Source: Bifidobacterium pseudolongum subsp. globosum (GTDB taxonomy: Bacteria > Actinomycetota > Actinomycetes > Actinomycetales > Bifidobacteriaceae). From it: a stretch of DNA of 64,000 nt. The notes under the pieces were generated by a model. It was not told the origin of the DNA, did no database searches, and saw only the letters and a program-made list of their open reading frames with translations. Where the stretch lies: contig NZ_JGZG01000002.1 in assembly GCF_000741295.1 (NCBI RefSeq), positions 113,629 through 177,628 of the forward strand, written 5' to 3'. The position numbers and the translations under genes are program-made. Of this stretch, positions 56,101 to 63,606 are shown piece after piece. The stretch's first letter is position 1, and each line of letters begins with the position of its first letter.

Positions 56101-58819
56101 CTACGCGAAGGCAAGCAACATCATCCACGCACGCACCTACGCGCTCACCGGCTTGCAGAAGGACGTGTCCAGCGACGTGGACGGCCGTTGGGGCACCGGC
56201 TTGGACAAGGACAAGGACGGTTCGATCGACGAAACCCAGTCCATCGTCGTCCCCACGAGCGGCACCTACAAGTACCGCATCCGCATGGAGAACACGGACG
56301 GTGAGAGGCTGAAGAACATCGTGTTCTACGATGATCTGGAGGCCTACAAGCCCACGGCGGACAAGCCCGACCATGGTGACAGGCAGTGGGAAGGCTCCTT
56401 CCTCGGAGTGGACGTGGAAGCATTGAGACGCAAGGGCATCGAACCGACCGTGTATTACGCGACCCGCCATGTCGATCTGACCCAATACAAGGACGACGGC
56501 GAGGCCGTGCATCTTCCCGACCTGAACGACACCGGCGTGTGGACGACAAGCATGCCCGCCAATCCCGCCGAAGTCAAGGCAATCGCCGTGGATTGCAGAC
56601 ACCAGAGTGACGGGGGCGAATTCGTGCTTGACGCCAACCAGTCCGTCCAGTTCACCATCCGCATGCGCGCACCCGACTCCGACACGGCAAGACAGGCGAT
56701 CGAAGCCAAGGCGCACGCCTACAACAACGTGTACATGTCCAGCACGCATTTCACCTCCGGCGGGCAGGAATCCAACCATTACATCCATCAGGACTACACG
56801 AAACTCGGCTTGGAACCGTACAACCTGAACGTGAGCAAGATGTGGGACGATGACGACGATCGTGACGGTCTGCGCACGCCGAACGTGACCATGCAACTGC
56901 TGCGCAACGGCGAACCGTATGGCGAGCCGGTGACGTTGGACAACGGCAACGATTGGACGCACCGATACGAGTATCTACCCAAGACCCTGCCGAACGGTGA
57001 CATGATCGAATGGACACTGCGCGAAGAGCCGGTTCCCAATGGATACCAAGTGTCGAACACGGTGAAACAGGATGGCAATACAGCCACCATCACCGCCACG
57101 AACCGGCACGAACCGGATCGTGTCAACATCGAAGGCGTCAAGACATGGGAAAATGAGACCGATCCGAACACCCGGCCGGCAAGCATCACCGTCTGGCTCA
57201 AGCAGGACGGCAAGCGCATCAAGTCACAGACCGTCCATGCGGACACGAACGGCAACTGGCACTACCAGTTCGTAAACCTGTTGAAGAACCATCGCGTGGA
57301 TGGCAAGACCGTCGCATACGTGTACGAGGTCGAAGAGGAGTACACGGAAGGCTATACCCCCGCATACACGGCGGAAGGCATCGTCAACACGTACTACCCG
57401 TATGGCGACATCACCTTGACCAAACGCGCCACCGACACGACCGACGCCAGCAAGGACACGCCGTTCACGTTCGAACTGACCCTGCGCAAGAAGATCGGCA
57501 CCGGCACGGACGGCACACCCATCTACGAGTATGCGACCGGCCGATACGAGTGGACGAGCAGCCGTGGCGATCGCGAAGGCACCATCGAAAACGGGGGAAC
57601 CGTGACCATCCGTGACGGTGAGACCATCACTGTGCATAAGGTGCCGTCCAGCTTCGAATACGTGTGGGTCGAACGCGACACGAATGGCTTCCAGATCGGC
57701 AGCAGCACCGGAATGAGCGGCACGGTCACGTCCGGCGGCAGCCATGCGGCCGAAGTCGAAAACGTGTACACCACCATCGGCTCGGCACAGTTGGAAGCCA
57801 AGAAGACCCTTGAGGGCCGCGACCTTCGCGCCAACCAGTTCCGTTTCGAGGTCATGGACGAGGACGGCGATGTCATCCGTTCGGCCACCAACGACAAGAA
57901 CGGGAAAGTCCAGTTCAGCCAGATCGGCTACACGAACGAGGACGTGGGACGCACCTACACGTACACGATCCGTGAGGTGAACGCCAACCGTCCCGGATAC
58001 ACGTACAGCACAGCGACCTATGAGGCAACTGTCACGGTCGTGGATAACGGCGACGGCACAATCACCGCCACCCCCACCTATCGGGTCAAGGACGGTGAGA
58101 ACGTGAACCTGCCGGAGTTCAGGAACGAATACCATGCATCCGGCACGGTGAACCTGACCGCAGCGAAACAGTTCATCGGCGGCGACCTGTCCAAGAAGCG
58201 GTTCACGTTCGAACTCGTGGACGCGGCAGGCAACATCGTCTCCACCGCCACCACCGACACGAACGGCGAAGCCCGCTTCCCCGCCCTGTCCTACACGGAG
58301 AAGAACGTCGGCCAGACACTGACCTACACGGTTCGAGAACAGGTCGATGCCGCGGACAAGAGCATCATCTGGGACAACCACGAGGAAACCGTCACCGTGA
58401 CTGTGACGGACAACGGCGACGGCTCGTTGAACATCGCACAACAGTTCAGCAACCCGGCCCAGCCGCTCGTGTGGACGAACCAAGCAGCGAACGGCGGCCT
58501 GAAGGTGGTCAAGAACATCACGGAGGACGAACAGACCGTGGCCCGCAGGGACACGCAATTCCCTGTAGAGATCGTGTTCAACGCGCCGAGGGGGGCGAGC
58601 CTGCCCGGCAAGCTGACCGTGAAGACCTCGACCCCGGTGTGGAGGAATCCTGAGGCCACCGACCTTGAAATCGACCACATGGACGAAACCACCAGCGAGA
58701 TCGAAGTCAAGAACAACCGCATCCGCATCATGGTTCCCGCCGAAGGCTGGATCGAGATCATCGACCAACTGCCGGGCGGCACCACCTACATGGTTTCCGA
58801 AGTCGCCTCGATCGACTGA
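53120..58819 (+). CDS. Giant pilus-tip adhesin-like protein lacking an LPXTG anchor
   Basis: A 1899-residue secreted protein. ATG 53120 overlaps the sortase stop by 8 bases and starts a signal peptide (RKRVLKALTALTVSFGLLMPTSAYA). A large N-terminal adhesive region of about 1200 residues includes a calcium-loop-like stretch (LDKDKDGSID). Two Cna_B domains (from about 1234 and 1334) and four pilin-type isopeptide domains (from about 1429, 1553, 1674 and 1791) follow. The last one ends early, at the E-box-like TYMVSEVASID. No LPXTG, hydrophobic segment or charged tail is present, which is unusual for a sortase substrate. The next gene carries similar domains and the anchor. Confidence 0.85.
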   Translation: MRKRVLKALTALTVSFGLLMPTSAYATGSNMLHTVKANTTITTADQTLKADDKATTQGDGEHMITGDDLAKQSEQDTKLDGLVGEYKPTQAEPLPQERYSGWPLIGGLLNRLFVTDRNVGKTAINADGEDDRPTLDGTTIEKITAKWLDTSEKTLVKQPSTNTGLTFGARVDFSVSGQYQCEPGDVRITIPLNIFKDRFGKDEGRIDISVPEDPAKGAVLTYKRVDDKIVISNAQTIPAAYQGYFEVYWDDVVPAEVVSGALSAEFGAVIEVTTHEGNEISKTSNLIDAKIITDEKISSATKRSSGVVTSKPSGFTMPAGLNPDDYYYVDWYSYAYISGNQYFTVDVEDTPAFNEIIDPNRPDTPDNRYADGIIVGTTIPNATVSADRKSLTAKNVTNGAVYRNNGTNFFYHTYCAYPKEQFAYDYDKNGQPSGPVNIKQVKNNVNYTLITADSLTQRGDGGNDPSSEEYRKNRVTSTNAVATDVYREYPWSVPTGHFISYKSGVSSNGDYSYLGASDHIGQYPYVLNRLARGQDVDLTYNVGTHNYPYPWTCDESQPPVQNPTDGTWSRGGCAIIGSEHYGKLPVHVTNFDDGIYFNELNNAGGDKLTADDYEFTKIRVLTPQMYSYGGSSHYGWNYRTDSTVARPVQEYHARSGEGEWVHYATVTWGDDGLAATPTVTAHNGATANGATITFPQGARLTEWKCEYETAAAGILTGALATIRFRATDKVVKTVQDLMANSDTNGYTDVRNTAGETITQVQGAASGNPTTVTLYSDRTQGVDRLSSAAQSVWMTKTGTPQPQGQADKIAKQVRVNYSATVTVVTNQTSRNDYEEVVADHVLPLDESGTYYDLLPLGFRLNANSVSAPGLKSFRTVDNWRGSGRTMLIVTVDNNTAPQWVPRYEGAYPEDYRWGQRHSVTFDGYYTWNEMKDIDIKLDNHIAYASTAPYLGTVNGMKGEPDNPDAGNNTYSKDATAGAADLMTGLVDGNDNPSVVYAKASNIIHARTYALTGLQKDVSSDVDGRWGTGLDKDKDGSIDETQSIVVPTSGTYKYRIRMENTDGERLKNIVFYDDLEAYKPTADKPDHGDRQWEGSFLGVDVEALRRKGIEPTVYYATRHVDLTQYKDDGEAVHLPDLNDTGVWTTSMPANPAEVKAIAVDCRHQSDGGEFVLDANQSVQFTIRMRAPDSDTARQAIEAKAHAYNNVYMSSTHFTSGGQESNHYIHQDYTKLGLEPYNLNVSKMWDDDDDRDGLRTPNVTMQLLRNGEPYGEPVTLDNGNDWTHRYEYLPKTLPNGDMIEWTLREEPVPNGYQVSNTVKQDGNTATITATNRHEPDRVNIEGVKTWENETDPNTRPASITVWLKQDGKRIKSQTVHADTNGNWHYQFVNLLKNHRVDGKTVAYVYEVEEEYTEGYTPAYTAEGIVNTYYPYGDITLTKRATDTTDASKDTPFTFELTLRKKIGTGTDGTPIYEYATGRYEWTSSRGDREGTIENGGTVTIRDGETITVHKVPSSFEYVWVERDTNGFQIGSSTGMSGTVTSGGSHAAEVENVYTTIGSAQLEAKKTLEGRDLRANQFRFEVMDEDGDVIRSATNDKNGKVQFSQIGYTNEDVGRTYTYTIREVNANRPGYTYSTATYEATVTVVDNGDGTITATPTYRVKDGENVNLPEFRNEYHASGTVNLTAAKQFIGGDLSKKRFTFELVDAAGNIVSTATTDTNGEARFPALSYTEKNVGQTLTYTVREQVDAADKSIIWDNHEETVTVTVTDNGDGSLNIAQQFSNPAQPLVWTNQAANGGLKVVKNITEDEQTVARRDTQFPVEIVFNAPRGASLPGKLTVKTSTPVWRNPEATDLEIDHMDETTSEIEVKNNRIRIMVPAEGWIEIIDQLPGGTTYMVSEVASID

Positions 58820-58824
58820 CACGG

Positions 58825-58848
58825 GTGCCGGGGGCTCCGCCCCGGCAC
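58825..58848 (+). terminator. 9-bp hairpin between the giant adhesin and the next gene
   Basis: GTGCCGGGG (58825-58833) pairs with CCCCGGCAC (58840-58848) over a 6-base loop, 5 bases after the stop. No T run follows. It could reduce read-through into the BspA-type gene, which has its own strong ribosome site. Confidence 0.5.
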
Positions 58849-58922
58849 TCCCCTCCCCAACCACATTCACACAACACACAACAACCCGTTGATAGGAACA
58901 GAACGAGAGGAAGAGGAGCATC

Positions 58923-61900
58923 ATGGTACGCGCACTGATTGCACTTGTCATGGGACTTACGGTGATGATGCCGGGTATTCCCATGACCACTTCGCAATGG
59001 TTGGGCCGAGTGTCGAGCATGGGCGCGAACACGGACAGTGAACAGTCCAAGGTTCACGAGATCAAGCGAGACACCGGCATCACGCAGACACTGGTGGAAT
59101 ACGAGCCGACCGTCAGACCAGCAGTGAATGATACAACCATGGAGAACAGGGTTATCCCGGTTGAGGACACTATGCAATGGAATGAATGGGGTACATGCTT
59201 GTGGAGCGTTGAGGATGGTGTGCTTCGTATTCGCCCCAAGTCGGGCGATAGCGGTGAACTGGGTTCCACGAATGGCCGTGAGGAAGGAGCTCCTTGGTAC
59301 GGAATGAATGTGACGCGCATCGAGTCTCAAGGTACGATCATCCTGAATCAGGATTCAAGTTATCTGTTTTATGGGCAAAAATTCCTTGCATCCCTGTCCG
59401 GCCTCGCCAACTGGGACGTGAGCCACGTCACCAACATGAGCCGCCTGTTCGCCGGCTGCACGAGCCTGTCCGACCTGTCCGGCCTCGCCAACTGGGACGT
59501 GAGCAACGTCACCAGCATGTACTCCCTGTTCTCCAACTGCTCGAGCCTGTCCAACCTGTCCGCCCTCGCCAACTGGAACGTGGGCAAAGTCACCGACATG
59601 AGTTCCCTGTTCTACGACTGCACGGGCCTGTCCGACCTGTCCGCCCTCGCCAACTGGAACGTGGGCAAAGTCACCAGCATGTACTCCCTGTTCTACAACT
59701 GCAAGGGCCTGTCCAACCTGTCCGCCCTCGCCAACTGGAACGTGGGCAAAGTCACCAGCATGGGCTCCCTGTTCTCCGGCTGCACGGGCCTGTCCGACCT
59801 GTCCGCCCTCACCAACTGGAACGTGAGCAGCGTCACCAACATGAGTTCCCTGTTCTACGGCTGCTCGAGCCTGTCCGACCTGTCCGCCCTCACCAACTGG
59901 AACGTGAGCAACGTCACCAGCATGTACTCCCTGTTCTCCAACTGCACGGGCCTGTCCGACCTGTCCGCCCTCGCCAACTGGAACGTGGGCAACGTCACCA
60001 ACATGGGCTACCTGTTCTCCAACTGCACGGGCCTGTCCGACCTGTCCGCCCTCGCCAACTGGAACGTGAGCCAAGTCACCAGCATGTACTCCCTGTTCTA
60101 CAACTGCAGGAGCCTGTCCGACCTGTCCGCCCTCGCCAACTGGGACGTGGGCAACGTCACCAGCATGTACTCCCTGTTCTCCAACTGCACGAGCCTGTCC
60201 GACCTGTCCGCCCTCGCCAACTGGGACGTGGGCAAAGTCACCAACATGGGCTCCATGTTCTCCAACTGCACGAGCCTGTCCAACCTGTCCGACCTCAAGG
60301 ACTGGGACGTGAGCAGCGTCACCAGCATGGGCTACCTGTTCTCCCGCTGCACGGGCCTGTCCGACCTGTCCGGCCTCGCCAAATGGGACGTGAGCAACGT
60401 CACCGACATGAACGGCCTGTTCTCCAACTGCACGAGACTGTCCAACCTGTCCGACCTCAAGGACTGGAACGTGAGCAACGTCAAGTACATGCTCTACCTG
60501 TTCTCCAACTGCGTGAGCCTGTCCGACCTGTCCGCCCTCGCCAACTGGAACGTGAGCCAAGTCACCAACATGAGCTACCTGTTCTCCCGCTGCACGGGCC
60601 TGTCCGATGTGAGTGCGATCGCACACTGGAACCTGTCTTCGATACCGAATGGAAGTACCTACTGGGATCAGATGTTTTATAATTGCGGCAACCTCACTCG
60701 TATCGGCGTTCCAGCGAGTCAGCTTGGCGGTGACTCATTCATTCATTGGAATGCCACATATTTCTCCAATGCAATGCCCCAGTTCATCGAAGAGACAGGC
60801 GACCGTCAATACAATTCATGGGATAGCCTGTATGATGCCATGCAGAACACCCCCACCGGATACCAGCAGGGAATCGTCTACGTGAAATACACGCCATCAT
60901 GGATCGTGAACTTCGATGCGAACGGTGGCATCGGCACGCAAACCCGCATGCTCGTACCGATCGAGGATTTGTCGGTGGAACTGCCTTCTTGCGAATTCAT
61001 GCGATTCGGATACCGGTTCGCCGGTTGGACGGCACAGCCTGATCCGATCAGTGACATGAATCCCGTGCTCACCACGCTCACCCCCGCCACGCATAATGAC
61101 GGTGACAGGTACACGGTGTACGCGCAATGGGAGAAACTGGGCGACGCGGACGAACAGCCGTCCACACCCGCCTCGGGCATGCTGCCCGGTTGGATTCAGG
61201 TCGGGGCGGAGAACACGAGCTCGATCATCACACCGTTGCAGACGGGTACGACGACGTTCACGAACCAGTATGCCCCCGGCAGCACGTCGATCGTGTTCAA
61301 GTTCACGAAGCTCATGGACGGCAATGTGCCCGACCAATCCTACGAGTTCGAGCTACTCGACCAGAACGGCCATGTGCTCCAGACCGTGCGGAACATCGGT
61401 TCGACGGTCGCATTCCAGCCGATCAACTACACGGCCGAAGGCGAGCACGTCTATCTGGTGCGCGAGAAGAATCCGAACAACGACAAGATCCAGTACGACG
61501 ATCATCTCGTGCAGATCAGCGTGAAAGTGACCGGCGAGGGCGAACAGTTGAAGGCCGAAGCAATCATCTTGGGTGACACCGTGTTCCGTAATACTTCGAC
61601 ACCTGCCGTTCTGAGCATTAGCAAGAGCGTCGAGCATGCCGACCAGTACACGCCGGACAAGGACACCCAGTTCACGTTTGATGTGGAATTGACCGATCGT
61701 GATGGCAAACCCGTGAACGGCGACTACAACATGAGCATCGGCGACCATGCGCAGACCGTCACATTCAAGGACGGCAAACTCAACCTCACGCTCAAAGCCG
61801 GTCAGACCGCCACCATCAAGGACATTCCCGCCCATGCGAAGTACAAGGTGAGCGAAACGAACCTGCCAGACGGGTACACGCTCAAGGACAATGCGCTCGT

Positions 61901-62456
61901 CAATGCGAACGGAACCTTGGACGCGAACGCCGCCGTCACCGTGACCGCAGTCAACAAATACGAGCCGAAGAACGGTGCCGCCATGGTGCAGGCTGTCAAG
62001 AAACTGCTGTACGCGAACACGGACACGGCGTATGTACTGAAAGCTGACCAGTTCCGATTCACCCTGTGTGAAGTGCGCCCAACCGACGCCGACCCAGATA
62101 ATTGCGTGGGCGTGGCCGATACGACGAACCTCAAGGACGGTACGGTGACGTTCCCCCAGTTGGAATACGACCAGCCCGGAACTCACACGTACCAGATGCG
62201 CGAGGTCATCGGTGTGGATAGTGGCATAACCTATGACAAGCAGATCGTGACGGTGACGGTCAACGTGACGGACAATGGCTCCGGAAGGTTGCAGACCACG
62301 GTGAACTACCGGAACGGAACCGAACCTACATTCGTTAACCGCATCTGGAACGCGCCCCTGCTCCCCCAGACAGGCAATGTGGCTGTTTGGGCGTTGTGCG
62401 CCACGATCCTGTTGGGCGGCGTGTTCCTTGCCGTGCAACGAGGCAAACGCGGATAA
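58923..62456 (+). CDS. LPXTG-anchored BspA-type repeat surface protein with pilin isopeptide domains
   Basis: A 1177-residue surface protein. GAGGAAGAGGAG precedes ATG 58923, and the first 20 residues form a short hydrophobic signal-like segment. Residues about 155-559 are fifteen 27-residue BspA/DUF285 repeats (LSDLSALANWNVGKVTSMYSLFYNC type); a degenerate sixteenth follows. A Listeria-Bacteroides (Flg_new) domain (NFDANGGIGTQTRML) comes next, then a Cna_B tail-like segment (LPGWIQVGAENTSS) and three pilin-type isopeptide domains. The sorting signal is LPQTG, with a hydrophobic segment and QRGKRG. BspA repeats bind host proteins such as fibronectin in other bacteria. The C-terminal half matches what the preceding adhesin lacks. 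Confidence 0.87.
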   Translation: MVRALIALVMGLTVMMPGIPMTTSQWLGRVSSMGANTDSEQSKVHEIKRDTGITQTLVEYEPTVRPAVNDTTMENRVIPVEDTMQWNEWGTCLWSVEDGVLRIRPKSGDSGELGSTNGREEGAPWYGMNVTRIESQGTIILNQDSSYLFYGQKFLASLSGLANWDVSHVTNMSRLFAGCTSLSDLSGLANWDVSNVTSMYSLFSNCSSLSNLSALANWNVGKVTDMSSLFYDCTGLSDLSALANWNVGKVTSMYSLFYNCKGLSNLSALANWNVGKVTSMGSLFSGCTGLSDLSALTNWNVSSVTNMSSLFYGCSSLSDLSALTNWNVSNVTSMYSLFSNCTGLSDLSALANWNVGNVTNMGYLFSNCTGLSDLSALANWNVSQVTSMYSLFYNCRSLSDLSALANWDVGNVTSMYSLFSNCTSLSDLSALANWDVGKVTNMGSMFSNCTSLSNLSDLKDWDVSSVTSMGYLFSRCTGLSDLSGLAKWDVSNVTDMNGLFSNCTRLSNLSDLKDWNVSNVKYMLYLFSNCVSLSDLSALANWNVSQVTNMSYLFSRCTGLSDVSAIAHWNLSSIPNGSTYWDQMFYNCGNLTRIGVPASQLGGDSFIHWNATYFSNAMPQFIEETGDRQYNSWDSLYDAMQNTPTGYQQGIVYVKYTPSWIVNFDANGGIGTQTRMLVPIEDLSVELPSCEFMRFGYRFAGWTAQPDPISDMNPVLTTLTPATHNDGDRYTVYAQWEKLGDADEQPSTPASGMLPGWIQVGAENTSSIITPLQTGTTTFTNQYAPGSTSIVFKFTKLMDGNVPDQSYEFELLDQNGHVLQTVRNIGSTVAFQPINYTAEGEHVYLVREKNPNNDKIQYDDHLVQISVKVTGEGEQLKAEAIILGDTVFRNTSTPAVLSISKSVEHADQYTPDKDTQFTFDVELTDRDGKPVNGDYNMSIGDHAQTVTFKDGKLNLTLKAGQTATIKDIPAHAKYKVSETNLPDGYTLKDNALVNANGTLDANAAVTVTAVNKYEPKNGAAMVQAVKKLLYANTDTAYVLKADQFRFTLCEVRPTDADPDNCVGVADTTNLKDGTVTFPQLEYDQPGTHTYQMREVIGVDSGITYDKQIVTVTVNVTDNGSGRLQTTVNYRNGTEPTFVNRIWNAPLLPQTGNVAVWALCATILLGGVFLAVQRGKRG
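59385..60689 (+). repeat. 81-bp coding repeat array, 15 complete units plus one degenerate
   Basis: Units recur every 81 bases from 59385 and are nearly identical at the nucleotide level, including at synonymous positions, which suggests recent duplication or gene conversion. Core text is CTGTCCGCCCTCGCCAACTGG. The last unit (from 60600) is diverged. The number of units is likely to vary by recombination or slippage. Confidence 0.93.
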
Positions 62457-62461
62457 TAAAG

Positions 62462-62506
62462 CGATGGTGCAGCGTCTCTTTCAAACTGGAGGTCGCTGCA
62501 CCATCG
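62462..62506 (+). terminator. Hairpin terminator of the pilus/BspA genes
   Basis: A 13-bp perfect stem (62462-62474 with 62494-62506) and a 19-base loop, starting 6 bases past the stop. No T run follows. Confidence 0.65.
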
Positions 62507-62557
62507 ACGAATCCGATTGACGGGAGCCTTACCCTCACATAAAACATCTTATAACCT

Positions 62558-63052
62558 TTGGAATATCAAGGATTCCATACCATGTATATGGTGCTTTGGC
62601 TCATGTTTGGCTCACAATGGATTCAGGGGTGTCAGACAGGGAAAGTCCCTGCCCGACATGAAAGGAGATCGAACATCAGAACTCGACCGTACAACAAGAA
62701 AAAGGTCAGCTCGTTCCTGAAGTTTCTGGCTGCTCTGTATGACTCCGTGAACTGTGACGACGCAGAACCACCCGTATGTTACAGCATGCCCGGTTCCAGC
62801 CGTTTGCCTGCCGAAGACATGTTTAACGATGCCTGCGAAGACTGTTGGCCGCTTATCGAGGAAATGTTGCAGGATGATGAGAATCGCGACATCATGAGAG
62901 GTTCTCGCCACCCGTACATCAAGCTCGTCTGCGGCCGCTCCGAACCGGGCAATAGCTTCGTCAGGGAGGAAGACCGGGACGATTCGATCGACCCGGACGA
63001 TCTGGAGGATTTGATAGCGCGGATTGACCGGCAGCAGTCCGATCTGCGCTAG
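62558..63052 (+). CDS. Hypothetical protein, start uncertain
   Basis: The frame from ATG 62558 gives 164 residues, but the first 40 are not protein-like and have no ribosome site. The best site, AAAGGAG (62661-62667), is followed 7 bases later in frame by ATC (62675), not ATG. The part after it (RTRPYNKKKVSSFLKFLAAL) looks like a normal basic N-terminus, and the rest is acidic (DDAEPP, LIEEMLQDDENRD, DDSIDPDDLEDLI). Either ATC is used as a rare start or the start codon has mutated. No family is recognised. It lies in the accessory island downstream of the BspA gene. Confidence 0.5.
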   Translation: MEYQGFHTMYMVLWLMFGSQWIQGCQTGKVPARHERRSNIRTRPYNKKKVSSFLKFLAALYDSVNCDDAEPPVCYSMPGSSRLPAEDMFNDACEDCWPLIEEMLQDDENRDIMRGSRHPYIKLVCGRSEPGNSFVREEDRDDSIDPDDLEDLIARIDRQQSDLR

Positions 63053-63125
63053 CTGGGAAGGGTGGTGCGTGCGGATAGCCCATGCGCCGCCCTTCTCATC
63101 TTTTTCTCGTCTTCGGCGCATCGTT

Positions 63126-63169
63126 CAATGGGGTTGAATATACTGGAACACAACAATTCAACCCCATTG
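63126..63169. promoter_or_regulatory. 14-bp perfect inverted repeat
   Basis: CAATGGGGTTGAAT (63126-63139) and ATTCAACCCCATTG (63156-63169) pair around 16 bases. It lies at the start of the HTH-protein gene and may be its operator or a leader hairpin. Confidence 0.6.
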
Positions 63170-63595
63170 AAAACAGAAGGCGAAAGATATGACCACCACC
63201 AAGAGCTAGCCAAAGAGCTCGCCGGCCAATACGACATCAGCGAGGAGTCCTCGCTTGAAGGCGTGGAAACATACCTCAATCAGATCAACTCCCTCGACAG
63301 CACCGACATCCAACCCGACGACATCGACCCAAACAGCGCAGACGTCATTCGCAACACATTCGACGCCTACTACGACAACCCCGAAGGCGTTCAACAGACA
63401 GACGAAATGCTGTGCGACATCATCGACCTGTCCAAACGGATCAAGACCTTGCAGGCCGAAACCGAAACACTCACCGAAAAACGCAACGAAATCATCTGCA
63501 AGGCATGGAATCGCGGAGCCACGGCAAAAGACCTTGCCTCCAGCGCCGGAATCTCTCTGGCACGCATCTACGTCATCGTCGGAAGGGAGCGATGA
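63128..63595 (+). CDS. Small acidic protein with C-terminal HTH-like motif, start uncertain
   Basis: A 155-residue protein if started at ATG 63128, inside the inverted repeat; a GTG at 63062 is an earlier option. A better ribosome site (GAAGGCGAAAG) precedes an out-of-frame ATG (63189) that reads MTTTKS and stops. This suggests a frameshift near 63201-63205. The body has a helical region LSKRIKTLQAETETLTEKRNE, and the C-terminus, GATAKDLASSAGISLARIYVIV, looks like a helix-turn-helix. The function is unknown; plasmid- or phage-type regulators have such a layout. Its stop overlaps the start of the next, interrupted gene. Confidence 0.55.
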   Translation: MGLNILEHNNSTPLKTEGERYDHHQELAKELAGQYDISEESSLEGVETYLNQINSLDSTDIQPDDIDPNSADVIRNTFDAYYDNPEGVQQTDEMLCDIIDLSKRIKTLQAETETLTEKRNEIICKAWNRGATAKDLASSAGISLARIYVIVGRER

Positions 63596-63606
63596 TGTAC
63601 AACCTC
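63592..63606 (+). pseudogene. Start of a gene interrupted by IS256 copy 2
   Basis: After GGAAGGGAGCG an ATG at 63592 (or 63595) overlaps the preceding stop (ATGA) and codes MMYNLDR before running into the IS end at 63607. The following sequence is IS DNA. The remainder of this gene would lie beyond the IS, outside the window. Confidence 0.55.

Noticed and set aside
59294..60682. Long open frames on both strands over the BspA repeats (462 and 423 codons)
   Set aside because: They arise because an 81-base period keeps all frames stop-free; the products are Gly/Val/His or Arg/Pro repeats without signal or start context.
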